From Mesotaenium endlicherianum (taxonomy: Eukaryota; Streptophyta; Zygnematophyceae; Zygnematales; Mesotaeniaceae): DNA of 64,000 nucleotides. Positions 46,572-57,727 of the stretch are shown in pieces (within the stretch, counting starts at the first letter, position 1; each line of letters opens with the position of its first letter). Under the pieces are notes generated by a model. It had not been told where the DNA came from. It saw nothing but the letters and a program-made list of their open reading frames with translations, and did no database searches. The translations under genes and the position numbers were made by a program. The DNA lies in assembly GCA_009602735.1 (NCBI GenBank), contig WELA01013696.1, forward strand, positions 207,094 to 271,093, read 5' to 3'.

Positions 46572-48248
46572 TTAAGGGGTTGTTCCTGGGGCTTCAGGGT
46601 CAGGAGACGGAGATCTGGACCTAGATCTGGACAGCCCTCTAGGTCTGTCAGCTGGCCTTCTAAAGAACCCTGTTTGCTCTAAAGTTGGCCCTCGAGGAGA
46701 ACGGAGGATGGTGGCCTGCTCTTCAACCACTTGGGTGTTGATTCCCACATAGACAGGCATTCCAGTAGGATGCTGAAATACATTGGCTAGAGGTACATGC
46801 CCCTGAGCGGAGGGGGAGGCTGGCATACCTCTGGCCCACCCGCGTGTCCCTCTTCTGGCACCCCTGTCCTCTGGGGATTTCTGTCTGTGTCTGCTGCCCA
46901 GTACAGTCAGATCAGCTTCTTCCCCTGCTTGGGCAGGTGGGCTGGGGGAGCGAGCGCGGGGTCCAGTTGTCGCCATAACGGGGATCACATTCCACACACC
47001 TGATCGTGGTTCTTTAGGAAGTGCCACTGCCTGTCCCTGGGTATCCTGAGTACCTGCTGCTGATGCTTCTCCTCTGCCTTGTTCTTCTTCCTCATCCTCC
47101 TCATCCTCCTCCTCGGAGAGAGTAGGGGTCTCGTCCACTAAGTCGTCCTGCTCCCTAGTAGACATGGAGTAGTCTACCGACCTCCCTTTCTTAGGGCGCG
47201 CTGGAGGTTGCTTGGCCTTCAGCCTACTGATATCTATCCGGCCTGCATTCTTTGCCCATTTGACAAAGGCATGCTTTCCCTTAGAGAAGTACTCTCTTCC
47301 CCTCCTCCTATGTTCCTTGGTCTCTGCATTCATATTGCTCAGGCATCCATTCAGCCTGGGGTCCCAAGGGGCAATGTGAGGTGGTAGGATGAGATAGCCG
47401 TCTAGGCCATAGTGGAAGTCATCCGGTTGGGCTCGGTCACACTCCTGCTTCTTATTTGTGACGGTCATCCACCTCCAGTCTGTTGGCTGCTGGTAGTACT
47501 GGGGTCCGTGCTCAGCCTTCCTCAGTTTACACGGGAACCAGTGGGGAGAGAACATCTGCTGTCCTGCTTCCCTGGCCAAGTACTCCCAGCTCCTTCTCTC
47601 AACTTCATTGTAAGCTGGCAGGAGTGTGAGGTAGAATACCGTATCCTTAAAGCTATCGGGCCGCATGCTCACCATCCGGATGAGTCTCTGATCTCCCACT
47701 ATTCCCGGTATGGGGACCGGCTTGTCCTCTGAATCATCTGCGAGATACCGGGCCTGCTCTGCTGTATAGCCCACCATCTTAGCATAATCTTCGTAAAGGA
47801 CCACGCCGGTGTGTGTCTCGATGTACCTGTCCAGTGCTGTAGCTCCTTCCTTCTGTAGCAGTGTTGTCTGTTCCAGCCTGTTGATCTCCTGGGCTGCCAG
47901 CAATGCTTCCTTCAGGTTATCGAAGTTTTGGCCACCCACCACAGTATACCTGTAAGTGGCCAAGCTCTTCTGTCTGTCCGCTTCAATCTTTTTTCTTTTC
48001 TCCTCTTCTGCCGCTGCCGCTTCTTCTTGCTGTTTCTTCTGTCTCTCCTCCTCAGCCTTCCTGAGGTTTTCCGCTTCCTGATCCTTCTTCCTCTGTGCCT
48101 CTTCTGCCGCCTCTTGTTGTTTGCGGACCCTTTCTTGTTCTCTCCTGGTGAGGGACGTCGCCGCCAGCTCCTTCTGGTATTGCTCCATTGTCCTCCTGGC
48201 TTCTTCTGCCTTGCGCTTTCTGTCCTCCTTTTGTGTGGTGGGCGCCAT
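46572..48248 (-). CDS. R1 copy C ORF3, accessory protein of unknown function
   Basis: 558 codons from ATG at 48248 (MAPTTQKEDRK), 3' of pol where envelope genes sit in retroviruses. A splice-acceptor-like tract (GTTACATGTGCAG) ends one base before the ATG, so a spliced mRNA is plausible. Residues about 1-125 form a highly charged K/E/Q/A coiled coil. About 130-330 is a compact conserved region (YRYTVVG, PTDWRWMT, LPPHIAPWDPRLNG, FSKGKHAFVKWA). A basic RPKKGRSVDYS and an acidic stretch (SEEEDEEDEEEE) follow, and the C-terminus is Arg/Ser-Pro rich (SRSRSRSPSP). No signal peptide or transmembrane segment is seen, so it is not an obvious envelope. Function unrecognised; RNA or chromatin association is a guess. 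Confidence 0.85.
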   Translation of the reverse strand: MAPTTQKEDRKRKAEEARRTMEQYQKELAATSLTRREQERVRKQQEAAEEAQRKKDQEAENLRKAEEERQKKQQEEAAAAEEEKRKKIEADRQKSLATYRYTVVGGQNFDNLKEALLAAQEINRLEQTTLLQKEGATALDRYIETHTGVVLYEDYAKMVGYTAEQARYLADDSEDKPVPIPGIVGDQRLIRMVSMRPDSFKDTVFYLTLLPAYNEVERRSWEYLAREAGQQMFSPHWFPCKLRKAEHGPQYYQQPTDWRWMTVTNKKQECDRAQPDDFHYGLDGYLILPPHIAPWDPRLNGCLSNMNAETKEHRRRGREYFSKGKHAFVKWAKNAGRIDISRLKAKQPPARPKKGRSVDYSMSTREQDDLVDETPTLSEEEDEEDEEEEQGRGEASAAGTQDTQGQAVALPKEPRSGVWNVIPVMATTGPRARSPSPPAQAGEEADLTVLGSRHRQKSPEDRGARRGTRGWARGMPASPSAQGHVPLANVFQHPTGMPVYVGINTQVVEEQATILRSPRGPTLEQTGFFRRPADRPRGLSRSRSRSPSPDPEAPGTTP

Positions 48249-48439
48249 CCTGCACATGTAACCAGGGCACAAGTTAGTAGGATATGGACCTTTGTCATAG
48301 GGATTGCAGGAAGTATGTTAGTATTTAGTATAGTGGCTTCGCTGCTGTTTACCTTACAGGATGATTGCTAAAAGTTGACGTAGTTGCGATGCGCTACACA
48401 TAAACGTATGAGTGTGTTTTTATCGCTCTCGCTCACTAA

Positions 48440-48480
48440 CTGTCATATATTTTCCCCTCCAACTTAAATGGAGACAGGAC
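48440..48480 (-). promoter_or_regulatory. Internal PPT-like purine tract between pol and ORF3
   Basis: Minus-strand AAGTTGGAGGGGAAAA repeats the motif of the 3' PPT. Copy B has two such tracts in the same interval (about 20896-20908 and 20948-20962). It could act as a central PPT or mark an old duplication of the 3' end. Confidence 0.5.
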
Positions 48481-48515
48481 CGCCTGTCACCTTCCCGTGT
48501 CAACTGAAATGACAG

Positions 48516-51500
48516 TTATGGAGGGACTCCAGCGGCCCGAAGGTGGAACCGTGTCAACGCCCCTTTGGCATTGGTCAAGTGGTCCTTAAACTCCCAAGTG
48601 TCCCCAGAGGCATCGTAACCCTTCCATCGAATGAGGTATTTCATGACATATTTAGACGATCGACGGACCGAGCGAGCGTCTAAAATCTCATCGACCTCAT
48701 ATTCCTCAGGGTCGCCGTCCCGGACAGCGGGGACCGGTCCCGGTTGGACAGGGAACCGACCTGTGAACAGTGTATCACCTTTGATGTACGGTTCCAGGAA
48801 GGAGACATTAAAGACCGGGTGCCCCTTGTATTCAGCTGACATGTTCAGTTTGTAAGCATTCTGACCGACACGACGGACCACCGAATATGGACCGACCCAG
48901 ACAGGGCCAAGCTTTTTCTTGACCACACCAGGGAGGTACAGGTGCTGAGAATGCAGTTTGACTAAATCCCCCTTGGAAAATGTCAGTTCCCGACGGTGTT
49001 GATTAGCGTATTTTTGTTGGTTTTCTTGGGCCGTGTGCAAGTTTCGTTGGACTTCTGACAGGGTGTCAGCAAACTCCTGAGTTAACTGGAGGGAGACCGG
49101 GTTGTCAATCCCTTCAGGGTGAGTTAAAGATTCCCCTAGCACATCTAGAGGAGACTTAGGGACTCTACCCAGGCTGAGTTCAAAAGGAGTTTTGCCCGTT
49201 GACGCGTGCACCGCACTGTTGACCGCAAACTGAATTTGAGGCAACAGGTCATCCCAATTATCTTGTTTTTGGTTAATATATGCTCTCAGCACCTCCTGCA
49301 GAACTCGGTTAGTTCTTTCAGTCTGCCCATCAGTCTGAGGGTGGTTTGCTGTGCTGAGCAGCTGTTTGACTCCCATTAACCCCATTAAAGCTCTCCAGAA
49401 CTTAGAGGTGAATTTTGAGTCTCTGTCTGAGATGATATTAGAAGGGAGCCCATGTTGGCATACTACATGGTTGTAAAACTGTCTCGCTGTTTCGAGTGCA
49501 GTCACTTTGACAGTTGTGGGGATAAAAATGACCATTTTTGTCAGTTTATCCACGACTACCAGTATTGAATCATGCCCGTTGGCAGTTCTTGGTAGTGAGA
49601 CCACCCAGTCCATGGATATAGTTTCCCAGCGTCCCGCTGGGATGGGTAGCGGTTGCAAGAGACCTCCGGGTGGTGTGTGCCGAGACTTATTTCTCTGACA
49701 CTGGTCACAGGACTTGACATATTTCAAGACCTCCCGGGGTAACCCCTCCCAATGATAATGTTTTGCCAGTTTGCCAACAGTTTTGGCCTGCCCCAAATGT
49801 CCACCCAGGAGACTGTCATGAGCTTGACTCAGTAAGAGAGACCTTATTTCCAAGTTATTAGGAATGACCAGCTTCAGCCTGCCTGAAGTGGTTTCAGTCA
49901 CCCAGACCCCTCCCTTGAGCTTATACCCGAGTGCAGTAGCACGACACACACCAGTAGTGGGGCTGGGCTCAAATGTTGGGTCAGAAAGGTAGGCTTTCCT
50001 AAGTTGTTCAAGGAAGGACTTTTTCACCTTTAGTGAAGTGAGTGCACACAGGACTTTATCTACAGCATGCTGACTAAAGTTCCTTTCTTGCAAGTCAGGT
50101 CTTCTAGAGAGTGCATCAGCAGGATTCAACTTCCCTGGTTTGTAGTCGATCTGGACTTGGAACTGCTCCAGCATCTGGCTCCAGCGGTTCTCCCTCCTCG
50201 ACAGCTTGGACTTCTTCTGAAAGTGGGTCAGAGCTAGATGATCTGTAATCACCTTAAAAGCTTTACCATGTAAGTATGCTCTCCACTGTTTGAGTACATG
50301 AATGATAGCTAGCAGCTCTTTATCATGCACTGAGTAATTAATCTCCGCTGGATTAAATTTCATAGACTCATACAACACAGGATGCCACTCCTGCCGTACC
50401 TTACCATCCTTTGTGGTTTTGTCAGCAGGCTGCAACAAAATAGCACCCATGGCAAAATCAGAGGCATCAGTAACCACCTGCACCGGTTTGCTGGGGTCAT
50501 ACACGGCTAGCACTGGGGCAGAACAAAGGGCATCTTTAAGGGTCTGGAAGGCAGCCTGCTGCTCTTCCCCCCACACATACCCGATGTCTTTCTTAGTAAG
50601 GTCAGTCAGTTTACTGGCCTTTGTGGAATAATTCTCAATAAATCTCCTATAGTAGTTAGCCAACCCGAGGAAGGATCTAACTTCAGAGACAGACTGTGGT
50701 ACTGGCCAGTCCCTTATGGTCTGGACTTTCTTAGGATCCACACTGATGCCCTCTTTACTGACAACGTGGCCTAAGAATTCAATACTTTCCTTAAAGAAAT
50801 CACACTTGCTCATCTTAGCATACAAGTGATTTTTCCGCAGAGTGTCCAGCACTTTCTTTAAGTGTTCAGTGTGCTGAGCTTCATCTTTAGAGAAAATTAA
50901 AATATCATCCAGGAAAACTTGCACAAACTTATCCAAATAAGGTCTGAAAATGTCATTCATAGCACCCATAAAGGTAGCAGGAGCATTAGTCAGTCCAAAT
51001 GGCATCACGTTGAACTCATAGTGTCCATAACGTGTGCGGAAAGCAGTCTTGTGTTCATCCCCCTCAGCAATTCTGATTTGATGATAACCACTCTTGAGAT
51101 CTATCTTACTGAACACCTTAGCGCCAGACAGGGTATCAAGCAAGTCCTCGATTCTGGGTAAAGCATACTTGTTCTTTACTGTAATTCTGTTCAGGGCTCT
51201 GTAATCCACACACATCCGCATACTGCCATCCTTTTTCTTAACAAATAGGATAGGTGCGCCGTACGGTGATTTACTGGGAGAAATGTAACCATTTTCCTCC
51301 AGCTCTGCAATCTGTGTTTTCAACTCCTCGCTCTCCAAATAAGACAAGCCATAAGTGCGTTGCCAGGGTGGCTGGCTACCAGGTAATAGATCAATCCTAT
51401 GATCTACTTCCCTTTTAGGGGGTAGTCCTGGAGGCATGTTAAACACATCAGTGTACTGAGCAACAATTTTTGCAGCAGTAGGGTGCTCCGGAGGGCTTAC

Positions 51501-52342
51501 CTTTTTCTCAACCACTTCTTCAGGTTGAGGAGGTACCTCTCTTAGCAGCAGACAGAACATTCTGTCTTCCTTCTGGTTCCAGCTTTTGACGAACTCCATT
51601 GCATTCAGCAACTTGCATCCTTCTGGAAGCCTCTTCTTTTCCTTCATTTGCCATCCACACAGGACAAGAGGAAGAGCACTGGTGGGTGCCAAGTCAGTCT
51701 GCCCATCACTGGCTCCTCTCACTTTAACTGTACCTCTGCTCCAACACACTTCAGCTTGATGTCTATTAAGCCAGGACCTGCCTAGCACGAGATCATAAAA
51801 GCCAGTGTTGAGTACCTCAAATGTAAGCGTTTCAGTTAGAACTGCAATGCCAGAACCTAACTGGACCTCAATAGGCTTGGTTATAACTCCTCCCGGGATA
51901 CTTGAGGCATCTCCAAGGAATATTTTTCTATTCCCTTGGGTGACAGTAGGCAGCCTTAGCCGCTTAACTAAGTCCTTGTGAATAAAAGTATGTGACGCCC
52001 CTCCGTCAACAAATGCCCTCACCTTCCTACCTGCAATCATGCAATGCAGTAGGATAGGGGGGACTGTCTTTTCCTGACTTTCGCATTGTTCTCCTGACGT
52101 AGCAAAGAAATGTTGGACATCAGGTGGAACAAGAGCATCCAGAGTGTGCACTCTCTGGACGTCTATATTACTGATGGTCTCCTTTATCTGTTTGTCAGGC
52201 ATGCATAGTGAATCCAGTTCAGCAGGACCCATAATACCTGCTACGAGGGCAGCTAGTGACGACTCACTATCTCTAGCATCCTCACAGTCAGTAGACTGGA
52301 TTACTGACTGTTGCTGTCTTTTAAAGGCTGGTCTTTTCTCTC
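48516..52342 (-). CDS. R1 copy C pol (protease, RT, RNase H, integrase, chromodomain)
   Basis: The frame is open from the gag overlap; the first ATG is at 52232 (1238 codons). Order: retropepsin with [12 protein letters not shown] (DGG in place of DSG/DTG), RT ([37 protein letters not shown]), RNase H ([23 protein letters not shown]), integrase zinc region (HDSLLGGH ... CDQCQ), DDE core ([30 protein letters not shown]), SH3-like tail ([17 protein letters not shown]) and a C-terminal chromodomain ([17 protein letters not shown]) with its aromatic residues. No internal stop. It is translated by -1 frameshifting from gag. Confidence 0.97.
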
Positions 52343-53779
52343 GACCTTAGGCAGGTGCTTGACCGGACACTGTTCTCTGTAGTGGCCTTTCTGCTGACAA
52401 TGGTAGCAAGTAGATTTTGCTGAGGCTGGTCTCGGCTTAGTCCTACCACCACCCCTTCCATAGCCACCTCGAGAGGGACCACCTCTACCTCTAGACTGAA
52501 TAGCATTGTACTCATACTCATATTCATCACCCTGATTATCCTCAGCCTGGTCTCCTTCAACTGCATTGTAGGAACCGTGGGGCTTTTTGACAATCTTAGA
52601 CACCAAAGCGTTACTCTGGCGCTTGTGATTGAACTGCTGCTGATCCCAGGCGTCAGCATCCTGGATCAAGTCAGCCAGTTTCTCATACTTTTTCTCAGCA
52701 AAATGACCAGAGACCTCGGATTTCAAGCCATACCTGAAGTATGCTATCCTATACCGTTCTGGCAAATCAGGCTGCTTCATCATGTTCTCTTGGAACTTTT
52801 GAGCAAACTCAGCAACTGAAGTGGTCTGCTTCAGTGTCAGGGAGATCATCGCATAGATAGCTTTCTCCTGCTGGTTGATGACATCAAACTTCTCATGCAA
52901 CTTCTCGACAAACTCTACCCACGTAGGGTCACCGAGTTGCCGAGCCTTACGCTCTTCCTTCCAGTAAAGCCACCAGTCTGCGGCACTGCCTTTCAGTAGC
53001 GCACCGGTGTGCCTGACCTTCTCGTAATCTTGCAGTTCTGGGTAGTTCTCCAGCCACTGCTCAACATCCGCGAGAAACTTGATCAGGTAATATTTTCTGT
53101 TTCCCTCAGGATCATAGTCCTGGGGAGGTTTCGGCTTGGGCTTACTAGGCCCTCGGCCACCACCACTAGTGGTGTGAGACCCCAGTTGGTCTCTGTCCCG
53201 GAGTAGGGACATTATGATTCTTTTGTCCTCCTGCTGGGACTGATACATGGTCGCCATTTGCGACTGCATCTGAACGAACAATGCTCCCAAGTCTACATTT
53301 TGGGGTGGTAGATTAGCAAATGCAGCAGCAGCATTGGCATCTACTCGCTGAGTAGTGTCCTCAACAATCCCTCTTGCTCCTGCAGCAGCAATTCCTGCCG
53401 CATTCAGCCGGTCACGTATTTGACCTAGGGGTACATTGAGTTGTACGGCAGGAGGTGGGTTCAGAACATTGGCCCTTGATGCCATAAGTTCTTCAACAGT
53501 GCGCTCGTCAGCTGGCTGTCCTTCCCTCCTTTGTATATCTTCAGCGGCCTTTGCTACTTGTTCAGCTTCTAGTCTGGCTATCTCCTCCTCAGCTTGCTGA
53601 GCTGCGACTGAGGCAATAGCAGCTGCCTCATCTGCAGCCTCCCTAGCTGCAGTATCCGCTACTGCTTCCGAATAGGTACGGTTTCCCGCTACATGGCTTT
53701 CCGCCTGGTTTTCGACATTCTCGTTATCCTGGTTCTCCATGTCTCGGGAGTTGCTAGTTTGAGACCTTGTCCTTACCAT
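52301..53779 (-). CDS. R1 copy C gag
   Basis: 492 codons from [12 protein letters not shown]. An Ala/Glu-rich helical N-terminus is followed by a capsid core ([49 protein letters not shown]), an Arg-Gly-rich stretch ([18 protein letters not shown]) and a zinc knuckle [14 protein letters not shown]. It forms the virus-like particle and binds genomic RNA. The start is 22 nt inside the PBS. It ends eight codons after the frameshift site. Confidence 0.95.
   Translation of the reverse strand: MVRTRSQTSNSRDMENQDNENVENQAESHVAGNRTYSEAVADTAAREAADEAAAIASVAAQQAEEEIARLEAEQVAKAAEDIQRREGQPADERTVEELMASRANVLNPPPAVQLNVPLGQIRDRLNAAGIAAAGARGIVEDTTQRVDANAAAAFANLPPQNVDLGALFVQMQSQMATMYQSQQEDKRIIMSLLRDRDQLGSHTTSGGGRGPSKPKPKPPQDYDPEGNRKYYLIKFLADVEQWLENYPELQDYEKVRHTGALLKGSAADWWLYWKEERKARQLGDPTWVEFVEKLHEKFDVINQQEKAIYAMISLTLKQTTSVAEFAQKFQENMMKQPDLPERYRIAYFRYGLKSEVSGHFAEKKYEKLADLIQDADAWDQQQFNHKRQSNALVSKIVKKPHGSYNAVEGDQAEDNQGDEYEYEYNAIQSRGRGGPSRGGYGRGGGRTKPRPASAKSTCYHCQQKGHYREQCPVKHLPKVERKDQPLKDSNSQ
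52319..52325 (-). promoter_or_regulatory. -1 ribosomal frameshift site of R1 copy C
   Basis: In gag frame the heptamer reads T TTA AAA, the canonical X XXY YYZ pattern. The gag stop follows eight codons later and pol is open in -1 from this point. Decayed copy A keeps the same heptamer near 17474. I have not resolved a downstream pseudoknot. Confidence 0.8.
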
Positions 53780-53800
53780 ACAAAGAAGACTGTGATAACT

Positions 53801-53812
53801 GCTCCGATACCA
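53801..53812 (-). promoter_or_regulatory. Primer-binding site of R1 copy C
   Basis: Minus-strand TGGTATCGGAGC, one base from the 5' LTR; initiator tRNA-Met type. Confidence 0.82.
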
Positions 53813-53813
53813 C

Positions 53814-54559
53814 TGAAATGAATCGACTTACCAAATAGGCGATTAACAATTAATAAAGATCTTTATATCAGCAAGTAATCTTTATGGTAATTTCCGTTAA
53901 CTGGTTAAACGGCAAAGGACAATACACTAGCAGTGAATAATACTCGTAAGTCAAATGCGAGTAAACTAGCATCAATAATGCAAATCAGTAAACTCATACA
54001 TAAGCAAGGTTAGAAGACAGTGCGTATCAATGGCTTCTCGCCTTGGATTCAGATCTCTCTCAGTAAGCTGTACAAGAGAGTTGGCCTCGTTTCCGAATGC
54101 CGAACTCGAGAGCAATGCCTAGCATATGTACATGGAATGAGTTTACTGTTCAACGGTCAGTGCGATGGCACCGCCTACCCGGGAGTTAACCACGTTGGTA
54201 GGACCTCGGTTAACCAAATCCACCGCCATCTCCCATCATCCCGAATAGCCATCCATCATGGGGATGTCATCTGGCCATTCATCTAGCAGGTGGTACTAAG
54301 ATGCATATCAAGGCAGTTCGCTGCTACTGTGCACGGAAGTCAGCTGGCTGTTAAAGAATGTGTCAGCAAGCTGACTTAAGTTGACTTCAGCTTGCTGCTT
54401 TTGGCAGAGTCATTAAACTCATAATTATGTAAAGTCCAGCAGACTGATTATTAACTAAAGTTCAGCAGACTGACTACTAACTAAAGTTCAGCAGGCTGAA
54501 CTAAATTAACTATTATATTTAAATGAATATTATATCTACTAATATACTGACTCATTACA
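53814..54559 (-). repeat. 5' LTR of R1 copy C
   Basis: 746 bp, plus-strand ends TGAAATGAATCG and ACTCATTACA, followed by the TSD ttttg. Confidence 0.95.
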
Positions 54560-54564
54560 TTTTG

Positions 54565-55263
54565 CTCGTCAAACGCCCATTCCTGGATAAGGTTCTCATC
54601 ATTCCGGAATTGGCGATAAAGCAACAAGGCATCCTTGTCCAAGTACTGAACCAAGCTTATAAAAGCGACTGACTGAGTGTAAGAAGAATCCTTTCGGATT
54701 CTCTCAAAGAAATCAGCCCAATAGATCTCATCAAATTCTTCGAAAGTGAGACTATTTCCACCGGTTCGTCCATTAAAACCCTTTGTAGACAGCTTGAAAT
54801 TAGGATTTTCATCCTTATCGTCACCAGTCATTTCGAATGGCGACCAAGACTCACTAACTTTACCCCACACGTCGTGCTCTCTGCCCAAATTGGGTACAAA
54901 GGCTTGCGTGTTATACAGATTCTCACCATTTGTAGCAGTATGGCGAGACTCGTCTCCCAACGGTTGCTCACTCCACAGGTTATCCGTGCGCTCAGATGTC
55001 TCACTTCCTCGTGAACTCTGGCTTGAATCAGAACCTTCCGCAGGCTCCACAGGGTAGTAGAGTCTTCCACTCCTCAACCGCATGTACAGTTGAATTTCTC
55101 CGGGTCCCCTTCCAGGTTGAGCACCGGCAGCCCTCACAGGCCTCAATCCCCAATTTGCTTGGGAATTTCTATTCACCTGAATTACAGAACCGAGGTTCTC
55201 AGAAGTAGGACGGAAGTCTCTTACTTCCACATAGGCTTTATGCGTTAAGATTCTTGGGTTCAT
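54565..55263 (-). pseudogene. Element E gag, N-terminal part
   Basis: About 233 codons from ATG at 55263 to the C insertion, reading into 45732 in frame. It holds acidic/Ser-rich sequence (SDSSQSSRGSETSE) and a capsid-like end (FDEIYWADFFERI, FISLVQYLDKDALLLY). The first 18 codons lie within the part shared with repeat Y, so the true start could be further in. No clear PBS is seen nearby. Confidence 0.75.
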
Positions 55264-56438
55264 AGACGAGCAAATTGTAGTTTGCAGAAATCACACTCTA
55301 AGCAGCTTGACATACAACGTCAGATTCAGAGAAAATCGCCCTTCAGGCTTTCGCTTAACTTTCACAAAGTCACAGCTTAAAAAACTCTGAAACTACACGT
55401 CTATGCTGGCCTGGGTCAAGCTCTTCACTTAACATCGCGCCTTAACAACTCTTCACTGCCAGGCTAGGCTCACTCAGTTCTTCACTGAGAGCTTTATCTG
55501 CCAATACTACTCTCTCTCTTCGAGATGCGAATGCGACTTCTGAGAACTTGGAAACTAACACACAACTCACCATTTTAAGGCTGCTTCACACACACTTGTG
55601 GCGTTCGGCCAAATCTGTGCTAGTCTCCTAGCAGATTCTATTCTGCAGTTCTCCTACTTTCAACAGTGAGATTCCCTCTTGGGAACTCCTACAATCCTAA
55701 CTTATCTATGATACACTGAGAAGAATCTTCAGCGTCGGCAGAAGCGTGGGGCCTCGGCTCTCCAATGGGCTTGGGAACTCCTTCTTCTTCGCGCCCTTCT
55801 TCTCCTTCCTTCTTCTTGGCAAAAGTGCGTGAGAGTGAATGACATGTCTCAGGCAAGAGTTGTGCCTTTCGCAGGCACCACACAGCGTCATCTTTCGAGA
55901 ATGCCGTGCTAAGTCACAAAGCTTAGCTGCATGTCGCTTCTGCCTAGCCATGCTCAACTCAAACTCGTAGTCACTCAGCATGCATGCACACCTCGTGACT
56001 GTCGCGCGTGGCTGCTTAGCTTCTCAGCTGGCAGTCACACCTAATTGGCTCATGGCTAAGAACTCCTGAGCGGCGTGTACAAGCAAATGCCACTTGCTCA
56101 AGATTCCCAACCGGGCGGCCGTAACCTATCTTGGCATTGCGGCCATGACCTGGCTTAATCTGCCAGTCACACAGTACCTGACTTGGTACCTGCTGGGCGG
56201 CTCATCACTGATCCCCAGCTTCTAGCCTTGCGGCTGTCCATGTTGTCAAAACCTCCCCCATTCCTGGGTGTGGGGCACATTGACATTGACCCCTTGCCAG
56301 TGGTCTTGACGCCGACATAACCGCTGACTGCGACGTAATCAGTCAAGCGGTCGGCGAGTCAACGTTGACTTTCCATACCTGGGTGGCCGTAGCTTGTGAT
56401 GCGCGTGCGGCACCGTCAAACGGATAGTAGTCGCGACA
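55208..56438 (-). repeat. Repeat Y, right copy: probable 5' LTR of element E
   Basis: About 1.23 kb nearly identical to 29636-30863. It ends at the common edge TAGTCGCGACA and is then followed by unrelated DNA (CTCATTCTCGC). Position and orientation fit a 5' LTR upstream of the E gag. Confidence 0.7.
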
Positions 56439-57727
56439 CTCATTCTCGCTGTAGCTTCAGCTGTATTGCTGTGGTTCCTTTCACGTCCGGTCAGCCGGAA
56501 TCCTCGCAATACCTTTCTAACGCAGCCCAGGCGCCCACGCGTGCCGCATCTCCCAATGCAGCTGTTTGAACTCGTGTGATCAGCGTATGATATGGCGTGA
56601 GGACTCAGGAGGCCTAACTCAGATTCGAAACCAATCAGGTACGACGTCACCACGTAGTTGCATGTGACGTGCAGCTACTTTCTGTCTCTTCCTGTCGACG
56701 CCTGTCTGCCAGACCCCTGGATTCATAACTTTTTGGGTGTTATTTGCTATTTTGGATGTTATAAAACCCGACTAAAAACAAAAGGATGTCTTTTTAAATC
56801 TCTATGATTTTTAGTGGATGTCGCGTAAAATCCCAAAATTCTCAATTATCCCTTTAAGATATGTCGTAGGATGTTTTTACGTCATTTAAAAAATCCTGCC
56901 AAGTTTTGTCGGGTGTTCTCGACACCCTGACCGTCGCCCAGAGCAGGCCAGAGGATGTTTCTGAAATTTTCCGAAATCCGCGAATTTTGTCGAATCCAGG
57001 GGCCTGCTGTCTGCTATCTTCCAAGGCAATCCAAGGTCTGCAGATCGACTGCTTCAATCTGCCATTGCGATTGTGTTTCATCATTCTTCCCCACTCCCCT
57101 AGCCAGCCCCTAGCTCTGGAAAACAGACCACATCCTTGACGTTTACGCTGGCTCCCAGTTGCTGGCTGATTCTCTTGCTGCTCAGAGCGCGTGGTACATG
57201 GGCTCAGTCCCCCTTTAATTAAAGCATAGAGTGGATTACGATGTGCACACCTCCTGGTTTCCGCAAAACTATTTAGAAGCAACTGAGAACGCTTAGGTTT
57301 GAAGTTGTGTCTGATGGTCGTATGAAGTAACATTGGTTAGGTTTAAAGATCTAGATAGTAAACCGGACTACGCACTGCTTGGGGGCCATACTCTCACCAA
57401 TAGCGGTCGATTTTGTCAGGTATCCCGATTATCCATAGTCACTGGTTTGCTGAAGATGTGCGCATATTGTGGGCAGTAAAATTAAATTTCTCCTCGTTGC
57501 GTTTTTGTAGTCCACGAGAGCGACTGCAATTGGCTGGCATTGTAGCGTTTGAGGTTTTTTTCTGTCGCGGTTGCCTTTCTCGCATTACTCTTGCTCTCGT
57601 ACTTTGCCAAATGGTAAACTTCTGATGGCACCTCTGTAAGACATCTCAGTAGGTCTCGTAATCGCAATTAGGGCAGCATTCTCATTGCATGCAGGTTTAA
57701 ACTTCGGGTTGGTGAGCAGTGGTAATA
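56439..57727 (+). other. Host DNA upstream of the right PYL-like gene
   Basis: No recognisable gene or repeat. It carries the presumed promoter and 5' UTR of the PYL-like gene, but no element that I can define. A splice-acceptor-like CATTGCATGCAG at about 57690 could mark an upstream exon. Confidence 0.45.

Larger units (their letters stand above)
45738..54559 (-). mobile_element. R1 copy C: full-length Ty3/gypsy chromovirus with ORF3
   Basis: 8822 bp with 3' LTR 45738-46458 and 5' LTR 53814-54559, and a perfect TSD ttttg (45733-45737 and 54560-54564). Gag, pol and ORF3 are all open. Excision restores the gag frame of element E. It is the best candidate for an autonomous element in the window. 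Confidence 0.97.

Noticed and set aside
47980-48220. Coiled-coil region of ORF3 as a host myosin- or caldesmon-like gene
   Set aside because: Similarity would rest on K/E/Q-rich composition only; it lies inside R1 copy C and is collinear with copy B ORF3.
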